Below, piece by piece: positions 1-5,507 of a stretch of DNA of 5,507 nucleotides. The notes below the pieces were generated by a model. That model was given only the letters and a program-made list of their open reading frames with translations, was not told the DNA's origin and searched no databases. Numbering within the stretch: position 1 is the stretch's first letter; each line of letters begins with the position of its first letter. The DNA is taken from assembly GCA_014384685.1 (NCBI GenBank), contig JACNFL010000144.1:1-5507 (forward strand), written 5' to 3'. This DNA is from Methanobacteriota archaeon. GTDB lineage: Archaea; Thermoplasmatota; Poseidoniia; Poseidoniales; Thalassarchaeaceae. Position numbers and translations under genes: made by a program.

Positions 1-1404
1 TTATCGGCAAGAGGAAGTCAATATTTGCTTCGAATGGGTCTGAGTCTATTTGCCTCAGGCAGGGGACTTTGTTTACTCTTCGGCCCTTCGGTAGTCGGGT
101 ATTATGGTGGTTTCTGGGAAGTTCTAGGTTATGCTATTTCTGCATCCACACCCTTCCTCTTACTCGCTTACGTGGGACCGAAAATTCGTGCCAAACTACC
201 AAATGGAGTGACACTCGCAGATTATGTTCGTTTACGGCTGGGCAGACCGATGCAAGTCTATGTCGGAATCATCTCTGTTCTCTATATGTTCACATTCCTT
301 TTTGCAGAATTCACAGCAGTTGGAAGAGCCATGAATATCCTCGCTGGCATGGAACCATTGTATCCAATTCTACTCGTTGCTCTCGTGACGGCTGCATACA
401 CCAGTTACGGAGGTTTACCCGCATCTCTACGAACAGATCGATGGCAAGGTTGGTTGGCCCTTTGGTTACTTGTTGCATTGCTACTGGTTGTGTTCGGAGC
501 AGACATCGGTACTATGTTTGAACAAGCTAAAGCCCACACACCTGAAGATTTACAGTGGGATTGGGCACACGGCAGTATCTCAGATCTAAACAAGAACTCG
601 TTTGAAGCAGGTGTAGCTCTAGTCCTAGCGATTACGGCCGCAGAGATGTTCTCACAAGGAAACTGGCAACGTACTCATGCTGCCGAAAATGATGAGGCAC
701 TCAAGAAGGGGGCTTGGTTTGCAGCAGCATTGGTATTCCCTTTGATGTTCATCATGGGATTCCTAGGTACGGTTGTCGCTGGGCAAGGTTCTGTAGCAGA
801 CCCTTCGGCCGCTTTCTTCTATCTGATTGAAGATGTACACGTAATCATCATCGCGCTATTTGTAGTTCTCGGGATTGCATTAATTTGCTCGAGCGCAGAC
901 ACGTTACAAAATGCAATTGTCGCCTCAATCAGTCGGGACCTAGCAGACGGAAAGATGAGCCTGAGTGCAGCACGAATTGCCACGTTAGCACTCATCCCTG
1001 GAGCGATATGGCTCTCCCTGTGGGGCGTCGAAAATGGCTACAGTATATTCGCCATATTCTTGTTTGCGGATTTACTAGCCGCTGCAACAGTTCTCCCCGT
1101 CTTACTCTCACTTTGGAATAGAGTAGATTCCCGAGCGGCATTGGCGGGTGCAATTTGTGGCCTTCTATCTGTAGTCGCCTACGGACTGTATGAGCCTGCA
1201 ACCAGTTACGATGGAATACAGCAGTATGTCATGTATATCATCTATCCAACGATGGATCCAATCAATGGAGGTGCGATTTCTCCGGTTGATGGCGGTTTGA
1301 CCAATCTGTGGGTTTTCGTGAGTGCACTGGCCGGTTCTGGCCTTGTCACAATACTAGGTTCATTGGCATTGAATTCCGGAAATTCGGCATCCGAGGAAGA
1401 ATAA
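1..1404 (+). CDS. Sodium:solute symporter (SSS family), 5'-truncated by window edge
   Basis: This is an integral-membrane permease that would couple Na+ entry to uptake of a small solute; the substrate cannot be told from sequence. The frame is open from base 1 (reading S-A-R-G-S-Q, typical of the segment after the first helix in SSS proteins). The true start and the first transmembrane helix therefore lie left of the window, and the TTG at 25 is not a real start. About 467 residues are visible. Family marks: the YGG...TDRWQ signature at nt 406-447; the QR motif in GNWQRTHAAE (nt about 658-687), typical of the loop between SSS helices; and CSSADTLQNAIVASISRDL at about nt 886-942. The last corresponds to the family's Ser-rich helix whose hydroxyls help form the Na2 sodium site. 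Many further hydrophobic helices follow, then a short acidic C-terminus ending EEE. It converges on the SPFH gene with only 10 bases between the stop codons and no visible terminator. The family call is firm; the substrate is unknown. Confidence 0.93.
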   Translation, partial: LSARGSQYLLRMGLSLFASGRGLCLLFGPSVVGYYGGFWEVLGYAISASTPFLLLAYVGPKIRAKLPNGVTLADYVRLRLGRPMQVYVGIISVLYMFTFLFAEFTAVGRAMNILAGMEPLYPILLVALVTAAYTSYGGLPASLRTDRWQGWLALWLLVALLLVVFGADIGTMFEQAKAHTPEDLQWDWAHGSISDLNKNSFEAGVALVLAITAAEMFSQGNWQRTHAAENDEALKKGAWFAAALVFPLMFIMGFLGTVVAGQGSVADPSAAFFYLIEDVHVIIIALFVVLGIALICSSADTLQNAIVASISRDLADGKMSLSAARIATLALIPGAIWLSLWGVENGYSIFAIFLFADLLAAATVLPVLLSLWNRVDSRAALAGAICGLLSVVAYGLYEPATSYDGIQQYVMYIIYPTMDPINGGAISPVDGGLTNLWVFVSALAGSGLVTILGSLALNSGNSASEEE

Positions 1405-1414
1405 AGTGATAAAA

Positions 1415-2677
1415 TCAATCGTCTTTGTTAATGTAGGCCTGGTCTTCACCTTCAACATCAGATTTCCTTAATTCTCCAAGTTGTCTCAGAGCTTCTTTAG
1501 CTACTTCACTATCATCGCTTGATTTCGCGATTTCAGCAAGAGCATCGAGAATTTTATCAGAACCCGAACGAGAGGTGTCGAGGCGCGCCTGTTCGCGTTC
1601 CGCTTCCAGCGCCATGCGTTCTCTCTTCCTAGCCTGTACATCAGCAAAGAGGTCCGCGGCAACCTCTGCTTTACCTTTCTTCTCTGCTAACTTTCTATCT
1701 AACTCAGCATCTGCTCTTTCATCTTGGAACTGGGCTATTTCTCGTTCACCCTTGAGTTTTACTTTTGTTACTTCAACATCATGATGAGCGTCAGATAATT
1801 CTTGGCCACGTCTCGCATCTTGTTGAGCGCTTTGTAATTGATTTAATTGATTCCAACGAGCCAACTCAAGTTCACCAGAAGATTTCACTTTGGCTAACTC
1901 CAATTCGACCTTCGCTCGTTCCTCTGCCGATACGCCTGCCATGTTCAAGCGAGCCTGAAGTTCTGCTTTTCTCATGTTGTGAGATAAAATCCGCTCCATT
2001 TCAGATGCTTCACTTTCATCAATGATGGTGTTTCTCATCACGAGATTTTCAAGGTCTGTACGCATCTTCAATAATTTTTCAGCCTCAGTCTGATCCCAAT
2101 TAACAAACACATTGTCAAAGGTAAATCCAAATGATGTGACTGTTGCTCGCATTGAAACTCGCAATTCTGCTAACAATTCTTCTGTAGTCTCAGTTGTGCG
2201 GAGTGATTCTAGAGTTTGGCCTTGAATCATCGGGTTCAAATTCGCTTGAATCTCCTTCTCAAGTGCATCAACAAGGGTACCTGTAGTAATTTCCATCTTG
2301 CCTTTTGCGGGAAGTTGAAGAAGTTTTGGCGCTTGCTCGCGGGTGATGGTTAGTCGAAGATTGAGCATCCCTATTGCTGGTTGACCATCTGTTGTTTGAG
2401 TATTCAACCTTAGGAGGAGGTCATGAGGTCCAAGGAAAGCAAACAGGAATGTACGCTTAGGATTGCCTCGTCCGAACATACGTGAAAGCATACCAGCTTT
2501 GGGATTTACCTCCATGTGTTGTTGAGTTGCTACACCTGCAATTTTTCCATCTTCTACCACCACACATGCTTCATTCGGTTTCAGGGTAACCATTGAACCA
2601 TTAGGAACATCACGGTCATGTATATATCTAGCAATTACTGCTGGACTGTCTCGCCATCGAAAACTCTTTTCTGCCAT
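1415..2677 (-). CDS. SPFH/band 7 domain protein with long C-terminal coiled coil
   Basis: A 420-residue protein that I read as a member of the SPFH (stomatin/prohibitin/flotillin/HflK-C) superfamily. These proteins usually oligomerise on membranes and scaffold or regulate partners. Residues about 12-60 (RYIHDRDVPNGSMVTLKPNE, then VVVEDGKIAGV) resemble the opening beta-strands of soluble SPFH-like proteins of the COG4260 type. The domain continues to about residue 195 (SFGFTFDNVFVNWDQTEAEK is the usual end of the SPFH fold). Residues about 195-370 are charged, Ala/Glu/Arg/Lys-rich and predicted coiled coil; the tail is acidic. No transmembrane segment or signal peptide is visible, and no C-terminal zinc ribbon, unlike many COG4260 relatives. 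I chose ATG at 2677 over the in-frame GTG at 2686 because AGGTGA sits 6 bases before the ATG. It is second in a unit with the helical-protein gene, whose stop codon overlaps this ribosome-binding site. Superfamily call likely; role unknown. Confidence 0.8.
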   Translation of the reverse strand: MAEKSFRWRDSPAVIARYIHDRDVPNGSMVTLKPNEACVVVEDGKIAGVATQQHMEVNPKAGMLSRMFGRGNPKRTFLFAFLGPHDLLLRLNTQTTDGQPAIGMLNLRLTITREQAPKLLQLPAKGKMEITTGTLVDALEKEIQANLNPMIQGQTLESLRTTETTEELLAELRVSMRATVTSFGFTFDNVFVNWDQTEAEKLLKMRTDLENLVMRNTIIDESEASEMERILSHNMRKAELQARLNMAGVSAEERAKVELELAKVKSSGELELARWNQLNQLQSAQQDARRGQELSDAHHDVEVTKVKLKGEREIAQFQDERADAELDRKLAEKKGKAEVAADLFADVQARKRERMALEAEREQARLDTSRSGSDKILDALAEIAKSSDDSEVAKEALRQLGELRKSDVEGEDQAYINKDD

Positions 2678-2682
2678 TTTTT

Positions 2683-3213
2683 TCACCTTTTTACTAATCC
2701 ATCTATGTACATATTTCGCTCACGGAAATGATTACGAGCGCGTCCTATTCTATCGTTTATTCCACCGGCCATAATAATGAGTTGCTTCTCTTCTTCACTA
2801 GTTCTTAACGATTCTAGTAATGTATTCGTATCCCTAGTAACTTCCTTCAATAAATTGAGAGTTGAGAGGTCATGATTGACCAACTTTTTCTGAGCCTTTT
2901 TGGAAAGTTTCCCCACTTCAATATGGGATGTCCGAGGGGAACCTGTGACTGAAAATTGAGCATCCCCTGACATACTTTGGATTGTAGCAAATATTTCATC
3001 GCACGACCCCCTTAATTCTTTCAAGCCATTCTTATGCGAATGGGCGTGTATTCGTTCAAAATGATCTTGAAGCATTTCTGACCTACGGCGAATTTCTTCA
3101 CACACTGCCTTGTCTGATTTGATGAATTTCCCTTTTTCATATCCATCAAATGCTGAAACCAACATTCTAACACTATTGACCGAGGCTGTTAGTGCTAAGG
3201 CAGCAGGGTCCAT
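2683..3213 (-). CDS. Hypothetical helical protein, partner of the SPFH gene
   Basis: I do not recognise this 176-residue protein. It looks almost entirely alpha-helical and soluble. It has a mildly hydrophobic N-terminus (MDPAALALTASVNSVRMLVS), charged amphipathic helices at about residues 33-57 and 64-80, a polar break near 82-100 (SGDAQFSVTGSPRTSH), and further helices at about 101-140 and 142-175 ending in a basic tail. No catalytic motif, Cys/His metal site or clear transmembrane helix is seen. I chose ATG at 3213; the same frame also offers TTG at 3225 and 3222. An AAGGT lies 12 bases before the ATG but directly abuts the TTG codons, so the ATG fits better, though the spacing is long. 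The stop codon is 5 bases from the SPFH ATG, so the two genes are almost certainly co-transcribed and probably act together. The N-terminus faintly recalls the MDPxSxLxxAxSV opening of fungal HeLo-like domains; this is a resemblance only. Confidence 0.72.
   Translation of the reverse strand: MDPAALALTASVNSVRMLVSAFDGYEKGKFIKSDKAVCEEIRRRSEMLQDHFERIHAHSHKNGLKELRGSCDEIFATIQSMSGDAQFSVTGSPRTSHIEVGKLSKKAQKKLVNHDLSTLNLLKEVTRDTNTLLESLRTSEEEKQLIIMAGGINDRIGRARNHFRERNMYIDGLVKR
2684..2689 (-). promoter_or_regulatory. Shine-Dalgarno site deciding the SPFH start
   Basis: Read on the minus strand this is AGGTGA, a good match to the complement of the 16S rRNA 3' end. It is followed by six A residues and the ATG at 2677. 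It overlaps the last codons and stop of the upstream gene. The in-frame GTG at 2686 lies inside this motif, so it is an unlikely start. Confidence 0.7.
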
Positions 3214-3225
3214 GGTAACCAACAA

Positions 3226-3374
3226 ACCTTGTATGCTTTGAACGTTATTGATAGTTCCCCCATCTTGTAAAAAGTTTAACCAACTCCTTGCACTCGGATT
3301 TTCATGGCCCGAGGCGTTGTCTTTGTTTGGGCTATTTTTTCTTGATGCGTGAATAACAATATTGGAGGGTCGTA
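3226..3374. promoter_or_regulatory. Divergent intergenic promoter region
   Basis: This gap separates two divergently transcribed units and must contain both promoters. For the plus-strand unit, CTATTTTTTC near 3332-3341 is the most TATA-like stretch; a start site about 25 bases on would fall near 3360, just before the GGAGGG site. For the minus-strand unit, the A/T-rich stretch at 3264-3280 (reading GTTAAACTTTTTACAAG on the minus strand) is the best candidate and lies 50-65 bases upstream of the ATG. Neither is a strong match to an archaeal BRE/TATA or a bacterial -35/-10 pair. That a promoter region exists follows from gene layout; the exact boxes are guesses. Confidence 0.5.
3364..3369 (+). 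promoter_or_regulatory. Strong Shine-Dalgarno site for the proline-rich/TPR-like gene
   Basis: GGAGGG sits 5 bases before the ATG at 3375. It is the best ribosome-binding site in the window and fixes the start of this gene. It also implies a leadered transcript. Confidence 0.8.
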
Positions 3375-3941
3375 ATGAAAGGAAGTGATTACGAAGTCAT
3401 CGGCTGGTCTCTATGTGGGATTTCCGTTCTTGGCATGATTACTTTCATATCAATTGATGAAGCTTTGGCTGCGCAATGCTGTTGTTTGGGGATAGTTGGC
3501 TTGTTTCTAGCTAATATGGGATATGACAAAAAAAAGAAAGAGAAACAAATGGGACTTCAGACTGTGTATGTTCAACCCAATCCAGTAGTGGTTCAACAAC
3601 CAATCTATGTCCCGACACCTGTCCCTGCTCCCGCTCCGCCTCCTGCCCCTGCACCTCTACCTGTGCCAGACCCTCCACGAAAACCACCAGAGCAACATTG
3701 GGAACCTGCACAGTGGGGTGAAAAAGCACGTAACCTAGAATTAGCTCGGGATTGGGAAGGGGCTGCACAGGCTTACCAGAAGGCCGGTCTTTACGCAGAA
3801 GCAGGACGCGTTAGAGAGGCACACCTAGAGAAAGGCAAAGACGAAGATAAGGTCGTAGTCAACATTGACCGAATTGGTGATAATGTTCTTCATGATAGTG
3901 TGATGTACAATGAAGATGACACAGAGGATCAAATTAATTGA
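3375..3941 (+). CDS. Small membrane-anchored protein: two-helix hairpin, proline-rich linker, TPR-like segment
   Basis: A 188-residue protein of unknown function with a clear modular layout. Residues about 8-26 and 29-48 are hydrophobic and can form a transmembrane hairpin; the second contains three consecutive cysteines (35-37). A lysine-rich cluster (DKKKKEK, 51-57) follows, suggesting by the positive-inside rule that the C-terminal part is cytoplasmic. Residues 62-79 are Val/Gln/Pro-rich, and 80-105 form a Pro/Ala/Val linker. Residues 113-153 read as about one and a half TPR-like helical repeats (ELARDWEGAAQAYQKAGLYA then EAGRVREAHLE), a motif type that usually binds other proteins. The tail (VVNIDRIGDNVLHDSVMYNE, then acidic residues) resembles the short 'DSV' tails found on various archaeal zinc-ribbon and TPR-bearing proteins. 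That comparison is from memory. The start is fixed by GGAGGG 5 bases upstream. The stop overlaps the TTG start of the PAP2-type gene, so the two are probably translationally coupled. It is divergent from the SPFH pair. Confidence 0.8.
   Translation: MKGSDYEVIGWSLCGISVLGMITFISIDEALAAQCCCLGIVGLFLANMGYDKKKKEKQMGLQTVYVQPNPVVVQQPIYVPTPVPAPAPPPAPAPLPVPDPPRKPPEQHWEPAQWGEKARNLELARDWEGAAQAYQKAGLYAEAGRVREAHLEKGKDEDKVVVNIDRIGDNVLHDSVMYNEDDTEDQIN
3612..3689 (+). repeat. Low-complexity C-rich tract encoding a proline-rich linker
   Basis: This stretch encodes residues 80-105 of the membrane-anchored TPR-like protein, a near-regular alternation of Pro with Ala, Val or Thr (PTPVPAPAPPPAPAPLPVPD at its core). 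At DNA level it is strongly strand-asymmetric: rich in C and T with very few G on the plus strand, built from repeated CCTG/GCTCC-like units. The proline run would form an extended stiff spacer holding the TPR-like part away from the membrane. Such tracts often vary in length between strains. Confidence 0.8.
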
Positions 3942-4786
3942 ATGAATACTCTTGTCAACATACACTAGAACCCCCACAATTGAAGGATTGCCTCGATACC
4001 CGAGCACACGTGAATCCCCCCAACCTCTTACTCAAACCATTCCGGTTTTTTAGCGGTACATGGGCTAGAAGAGGGCTTCTAGGTGGAAAGTGGTATTACA
4101 TTGAGATGTTCATACTTGGGTTATTACTTGTCGCAGTACCGTACTTCTCAATCAATCATCTTGTAGCAGCAGTTGGGCACACATTCTGGGGCCCTGAATT
4201 ACCACTTGACAGATTAATCCCTGTATTACCATGGATGGTAATTCCTTACGCTTCATTATACATCTTGAACCCACTTCCAATCATTTCACATCCACGTAAT
4301 GATAGAGGAAGAATGGAATTACTGTTAACTTTACAGGGTATTTCCACATTGACGATAATGAGTTGCTTCTTCTTCATATTTTTTCCAGCGGAAATTGATA
4401 TGCGTGACCAAATACCATCTGACATCATGGAAAGTAGCGGATTTATTGCAAGTACGTTCAAAAGTCTTCACTTAGCTGACAAACCATGGAATGCTTGGCC
4501 TAGTTTACACATTTCACAATCACTTGTTTTGGTAATGGCTCTAACACGTTGGTTGAAGAGAGATTGGAGTGAATTGTGGTGGTCTAAACCAGCACTTTCT
4601 GTCCTTTGGATTGATTGGACTTTACTAGCTATCAGTATACTTACCACGAAGCAGCATTACCTATGGGATCTTGGAACTGGACTGCTTATGGGACTCTTTT
4701 GGTGGTGGATGCTAGAAGCAGGATTCAAACGACTAGATTCTATGACAGAAGATGAAATCTCTGCAGAATTTACTATCGATGTATAA
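3938..4786 (+). CDS. Aur1/PAP2-type integral membrane phosphatase or phosphotransferase
   Basis: A 282-residue polytopic membrane protein of the PAP2 superfamily, closest in style to the Aur1/inositol-phosphoryl-transferase branch. That branch moves or removes phosphate-linked head groups on lipids at the membrane surface. Residues about 54-76, 92-112, 127-150, 190-206, 217-236 and 245-260 are hydrophobic helices. The catalytic pattern is visible: motif C2 as WPSLHIS (His191), and motif C3 as SILTTKQHYLWD (Ser233, Lys238, His240, Asp244), matching the TKQHY..D form of the Aur1 branch. The classical KxxxxxxRP C1 motif is not seen, as in that branch. The proposed start is TTG at 3938, overlapping the previous stop as TTGA, with GAGG 10 bases upstream. 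The alternative is GTG at 4010, which lacks a ribosome-binding site, so the first 24 residues are the least certain part. Lipid substrate unknown; phosphatidate phosphatase, undecaprenyl/polyprenyl-phosphate phosphatase or head-group transferase are all possible. The neighbour may localise it. Confidence 0.82.
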   Translation: MNEYSCQHTLEPPQLKDCLDTRAHVNPPNLLLKPFRFFSGTWARRGLLGGKWYYIEMFILGLLLVAVPYFSINHLVAAVGHTFWGPELPLDRLIPVLPWMVIPYASLYILNPLPIISHPRNDRGRMELLLTLQGISTLTIMSCFFFIFFPAEIDMRDQIPSDIMESSGFIASTFKSLHLADKPWNAWPSLHISQSLVLVMALTRWLKRDWSELWWSKPALSVLWIDWTLLAISILTTKQHYLWDLGTGLLMGLFWWWMLEAGFKRLDSMTEDEISAEFTIDV

Positions 4787-4792
4787 TATCAA

Positions 4793-4815
4793 CTAGGCCC
4801 AACAAGTACGCCTAG
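4793..4815. other. Short inverted repeat between convergent genes
   Basis: CTAGGC (4793-4798) and GCCTAG (4810-4815) form a perfect 6-bp inverted repeat around an 11-base loop, in the 48-base gap between the PAP2-type gene and the TauE-like gene, which converge here. Its position suits a bidirectional transcript-end hairpin. However, no T-run follows on either strand, so it is not a classic intrinsic terminator, and a repeat this short can arise by chance. Confidence 0.3.
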
Positions 4816-4834
4816 GAAATGGCTTGAACATTGA

Positions 4835-5507
4835 TTATCCTAGAGCTTCGTAGAGGTAAAATACACCACTTGTAACAATTCCAATCATGACACCATTGTG
4901 AATCCATTCGGCTTTGAGGGATTTCAGCCAACGTTTGCCAATATTAACACCGAGGAGAGCTGAAGTGACCAAGACAAAAGTCAATGTCAGATGCGATGAT
5001 ATCTCATTAAAGCGGAAGAGAAGATAAACCGGGATTCTTGAAAGATCTACACACAATGCAAGGATACTTGCTGTCGCAGCATACGCCATCTTGTCTGGTA
5101 GCCTCCTTGTTAGGAACATGGCACGAAGCGCCCCCTGATGTCCAGACAACCCCCCCATGAATCCTGATCCAAACCCCCCCACTCGGTCATTGGACTCTGG
5201 AATTCTATAACCTGTCCATTTCTCACTCATAGAGAGTAACGGCAACACGATTAGGAATATACCGATGATTGCCAATAGAGGGGCTTGTGGAACTTGATTT
5301 TGTAAAAGCGCACCAAGGATAGCTCCGAAAACCAGCCAGACACCGTATTTTCGAAAGGCACTGAAATCAACATGTTCCTTCAATGTAGCAAACTTACCCG
5401 CATTGTGAGCCCCATGTACGATAGCAACAACTGCCACTGCTTCATGTGGGCCCATTAACAGGAGAACCATTGGAGTCAACATTGTTGACAGACCAAAGCC
5501 AGCCGGC
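4835..5507 (-). CDS. TauE/SafE-family membrane permease, 5'-truncated by window edge
   Basis: A polytopic permease of the TauE/SafE (DUF81) family, whose characterised members export or import sulfite, sulfoacetate, taurine-derived anions and similar compounds; the substrate here is not predictable. The frame stays open to the right edge, reading PAGFGLSTMLTPMVLLLM. This matches the glycine-rich first helix of the family, so the true start lies just beyond the window and the ATG at 5482 is probably internal. 223 residues are visible. The second half-repeat begins with GGFGSGFMGGLSGHQGALR (visible residues about 110-128), a strong mark of one TauE subfamily, followed by DLSRIPVYLLF. Several more hydrophobic helices complete the protein. 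It converges on the PAP2-type gene with a 48-base gap. Two runs of seven C fall in Gly-rich codons (5150-5156 and 5174-5180), but the frame is intact through both. Family call firm, transport direction and substrate unknown. Confidence 0.88.
   Translation of the reverse strand, partial: PAGFGLSTMLTPMVLLLMGPHEAVAVVAIVHGAHNAGKFATLKEHVDFSAFRKYGVWLVFGAILGALLQNQVPQAPLLAIIGIFLIVLPLLSMSEKWTGYRIPESNDRVGGFGSGFMGGLSGHQGALRAMFLTRRLPDKMAYAATASILALCVDLSRIPVYLLFRFNEISSHLTLTFVLVTSALLGVNIGKRWLKSLKAEWIHNGVMIGIVTSGVFYLYEALG

Noticed and set aside
69..521. A 150-codon plus-strand open frame overlapping the symporter gene
   Set aside because: It lies wholly inside the symporter in another frame, is Cys/Arg/His-rich with no family features, and has no ribosome-binding site of note.
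1575..1784. Plus-strand open frame antisense to the SPFH coiled coil, rich in Ser and Ala
   Set aside because: It is the antisense reflection of Ala/Glu/Arg-rich coiled-coil codons and has no independent support.
3293..3313. CTCGG ... CCGAG inverted repeat in the divergent intergenic region
   Set aside because: The 5-bp stem and 11-base loop are too short to distinguish from chance, and it does not overlap the candidate promoter boxes in a telling way.
3226..3396. Upstream extension of the helical-protein frame, which stays open to 3396
   Set aside because: There is no ATG, GTG or TTG in that stretch, it overlaps the neighbour's start, and its translation looks like non-coding sequence.
3511..3768. 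Minus-strand open frame opposite the proline-rich gene
   Set aside because: The Gln/Glu/Gly-rich product is the complement of the proline-rich tract; the plus-strand gene has a strong ribosome site and a sensible domain layout.
5150..5180. Two runs of seven C as possible phase-variable or frameshift sites in the TauE-like gene
   Set aside because: They encode conserved glycine-rich motifs of the family and the frame is intact; slippage has no direct support.

Overview
The window holds six protein-coding genes and almost no non-coding DNA. The gene at each edge is cut by the window. Reading left to right: a Na+/solute symporter (plus strand, 5' end missing); a two-gene minus-strand unit (a small helical protein of unknown function followed by an SPFH/band 7 protein with a long coiled coil); a two-gene plus-strand unit (a small membrane-anchored protein with a proline-rich linker and a TPR-like segment, followed by an Aur1-type PAP2 membrane enzyme); and a TauE/SafE-family permease (minus strand, 5' end missing). 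The two middle units diverge from one shared intergenic region of about 150-160 bp, which is the only real gap. No RNA gene, CRISPR array, insertion sequence, integrase or other mobile signature was seen.

The organism is a free-living prokaryote of moderate GC with compact genes, 4-base stop/start overlaps and clear Shine-Dalgarno sites (GGAGGG, AGGTGA). The overall style of the symporter, the permease and the TPR/tail protein suggests a marine planktonic euryarchaeon (Marine Group II/III, Thermoplasmatota-like). This is an impression from protein style, not a proof, and a bacterial origin is not excluded.

The flanking transporters look like ordinary housekeeping genes. The more interesting part is the centre (about 1.4-4.8 kb). 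It contains an SPFH scaffold-like protein without an obvious membrane anchor, a co-transcribed helical partner that I do not recognise, a divergently transcribed membrane-hairpin/proline-rich/TPR-like protein, and a translationally coupled lipid-phosphate-type membrane enzyme. Together they could form a membrane-organisation or lipid-domain module. That functional link is inference from gene order only.
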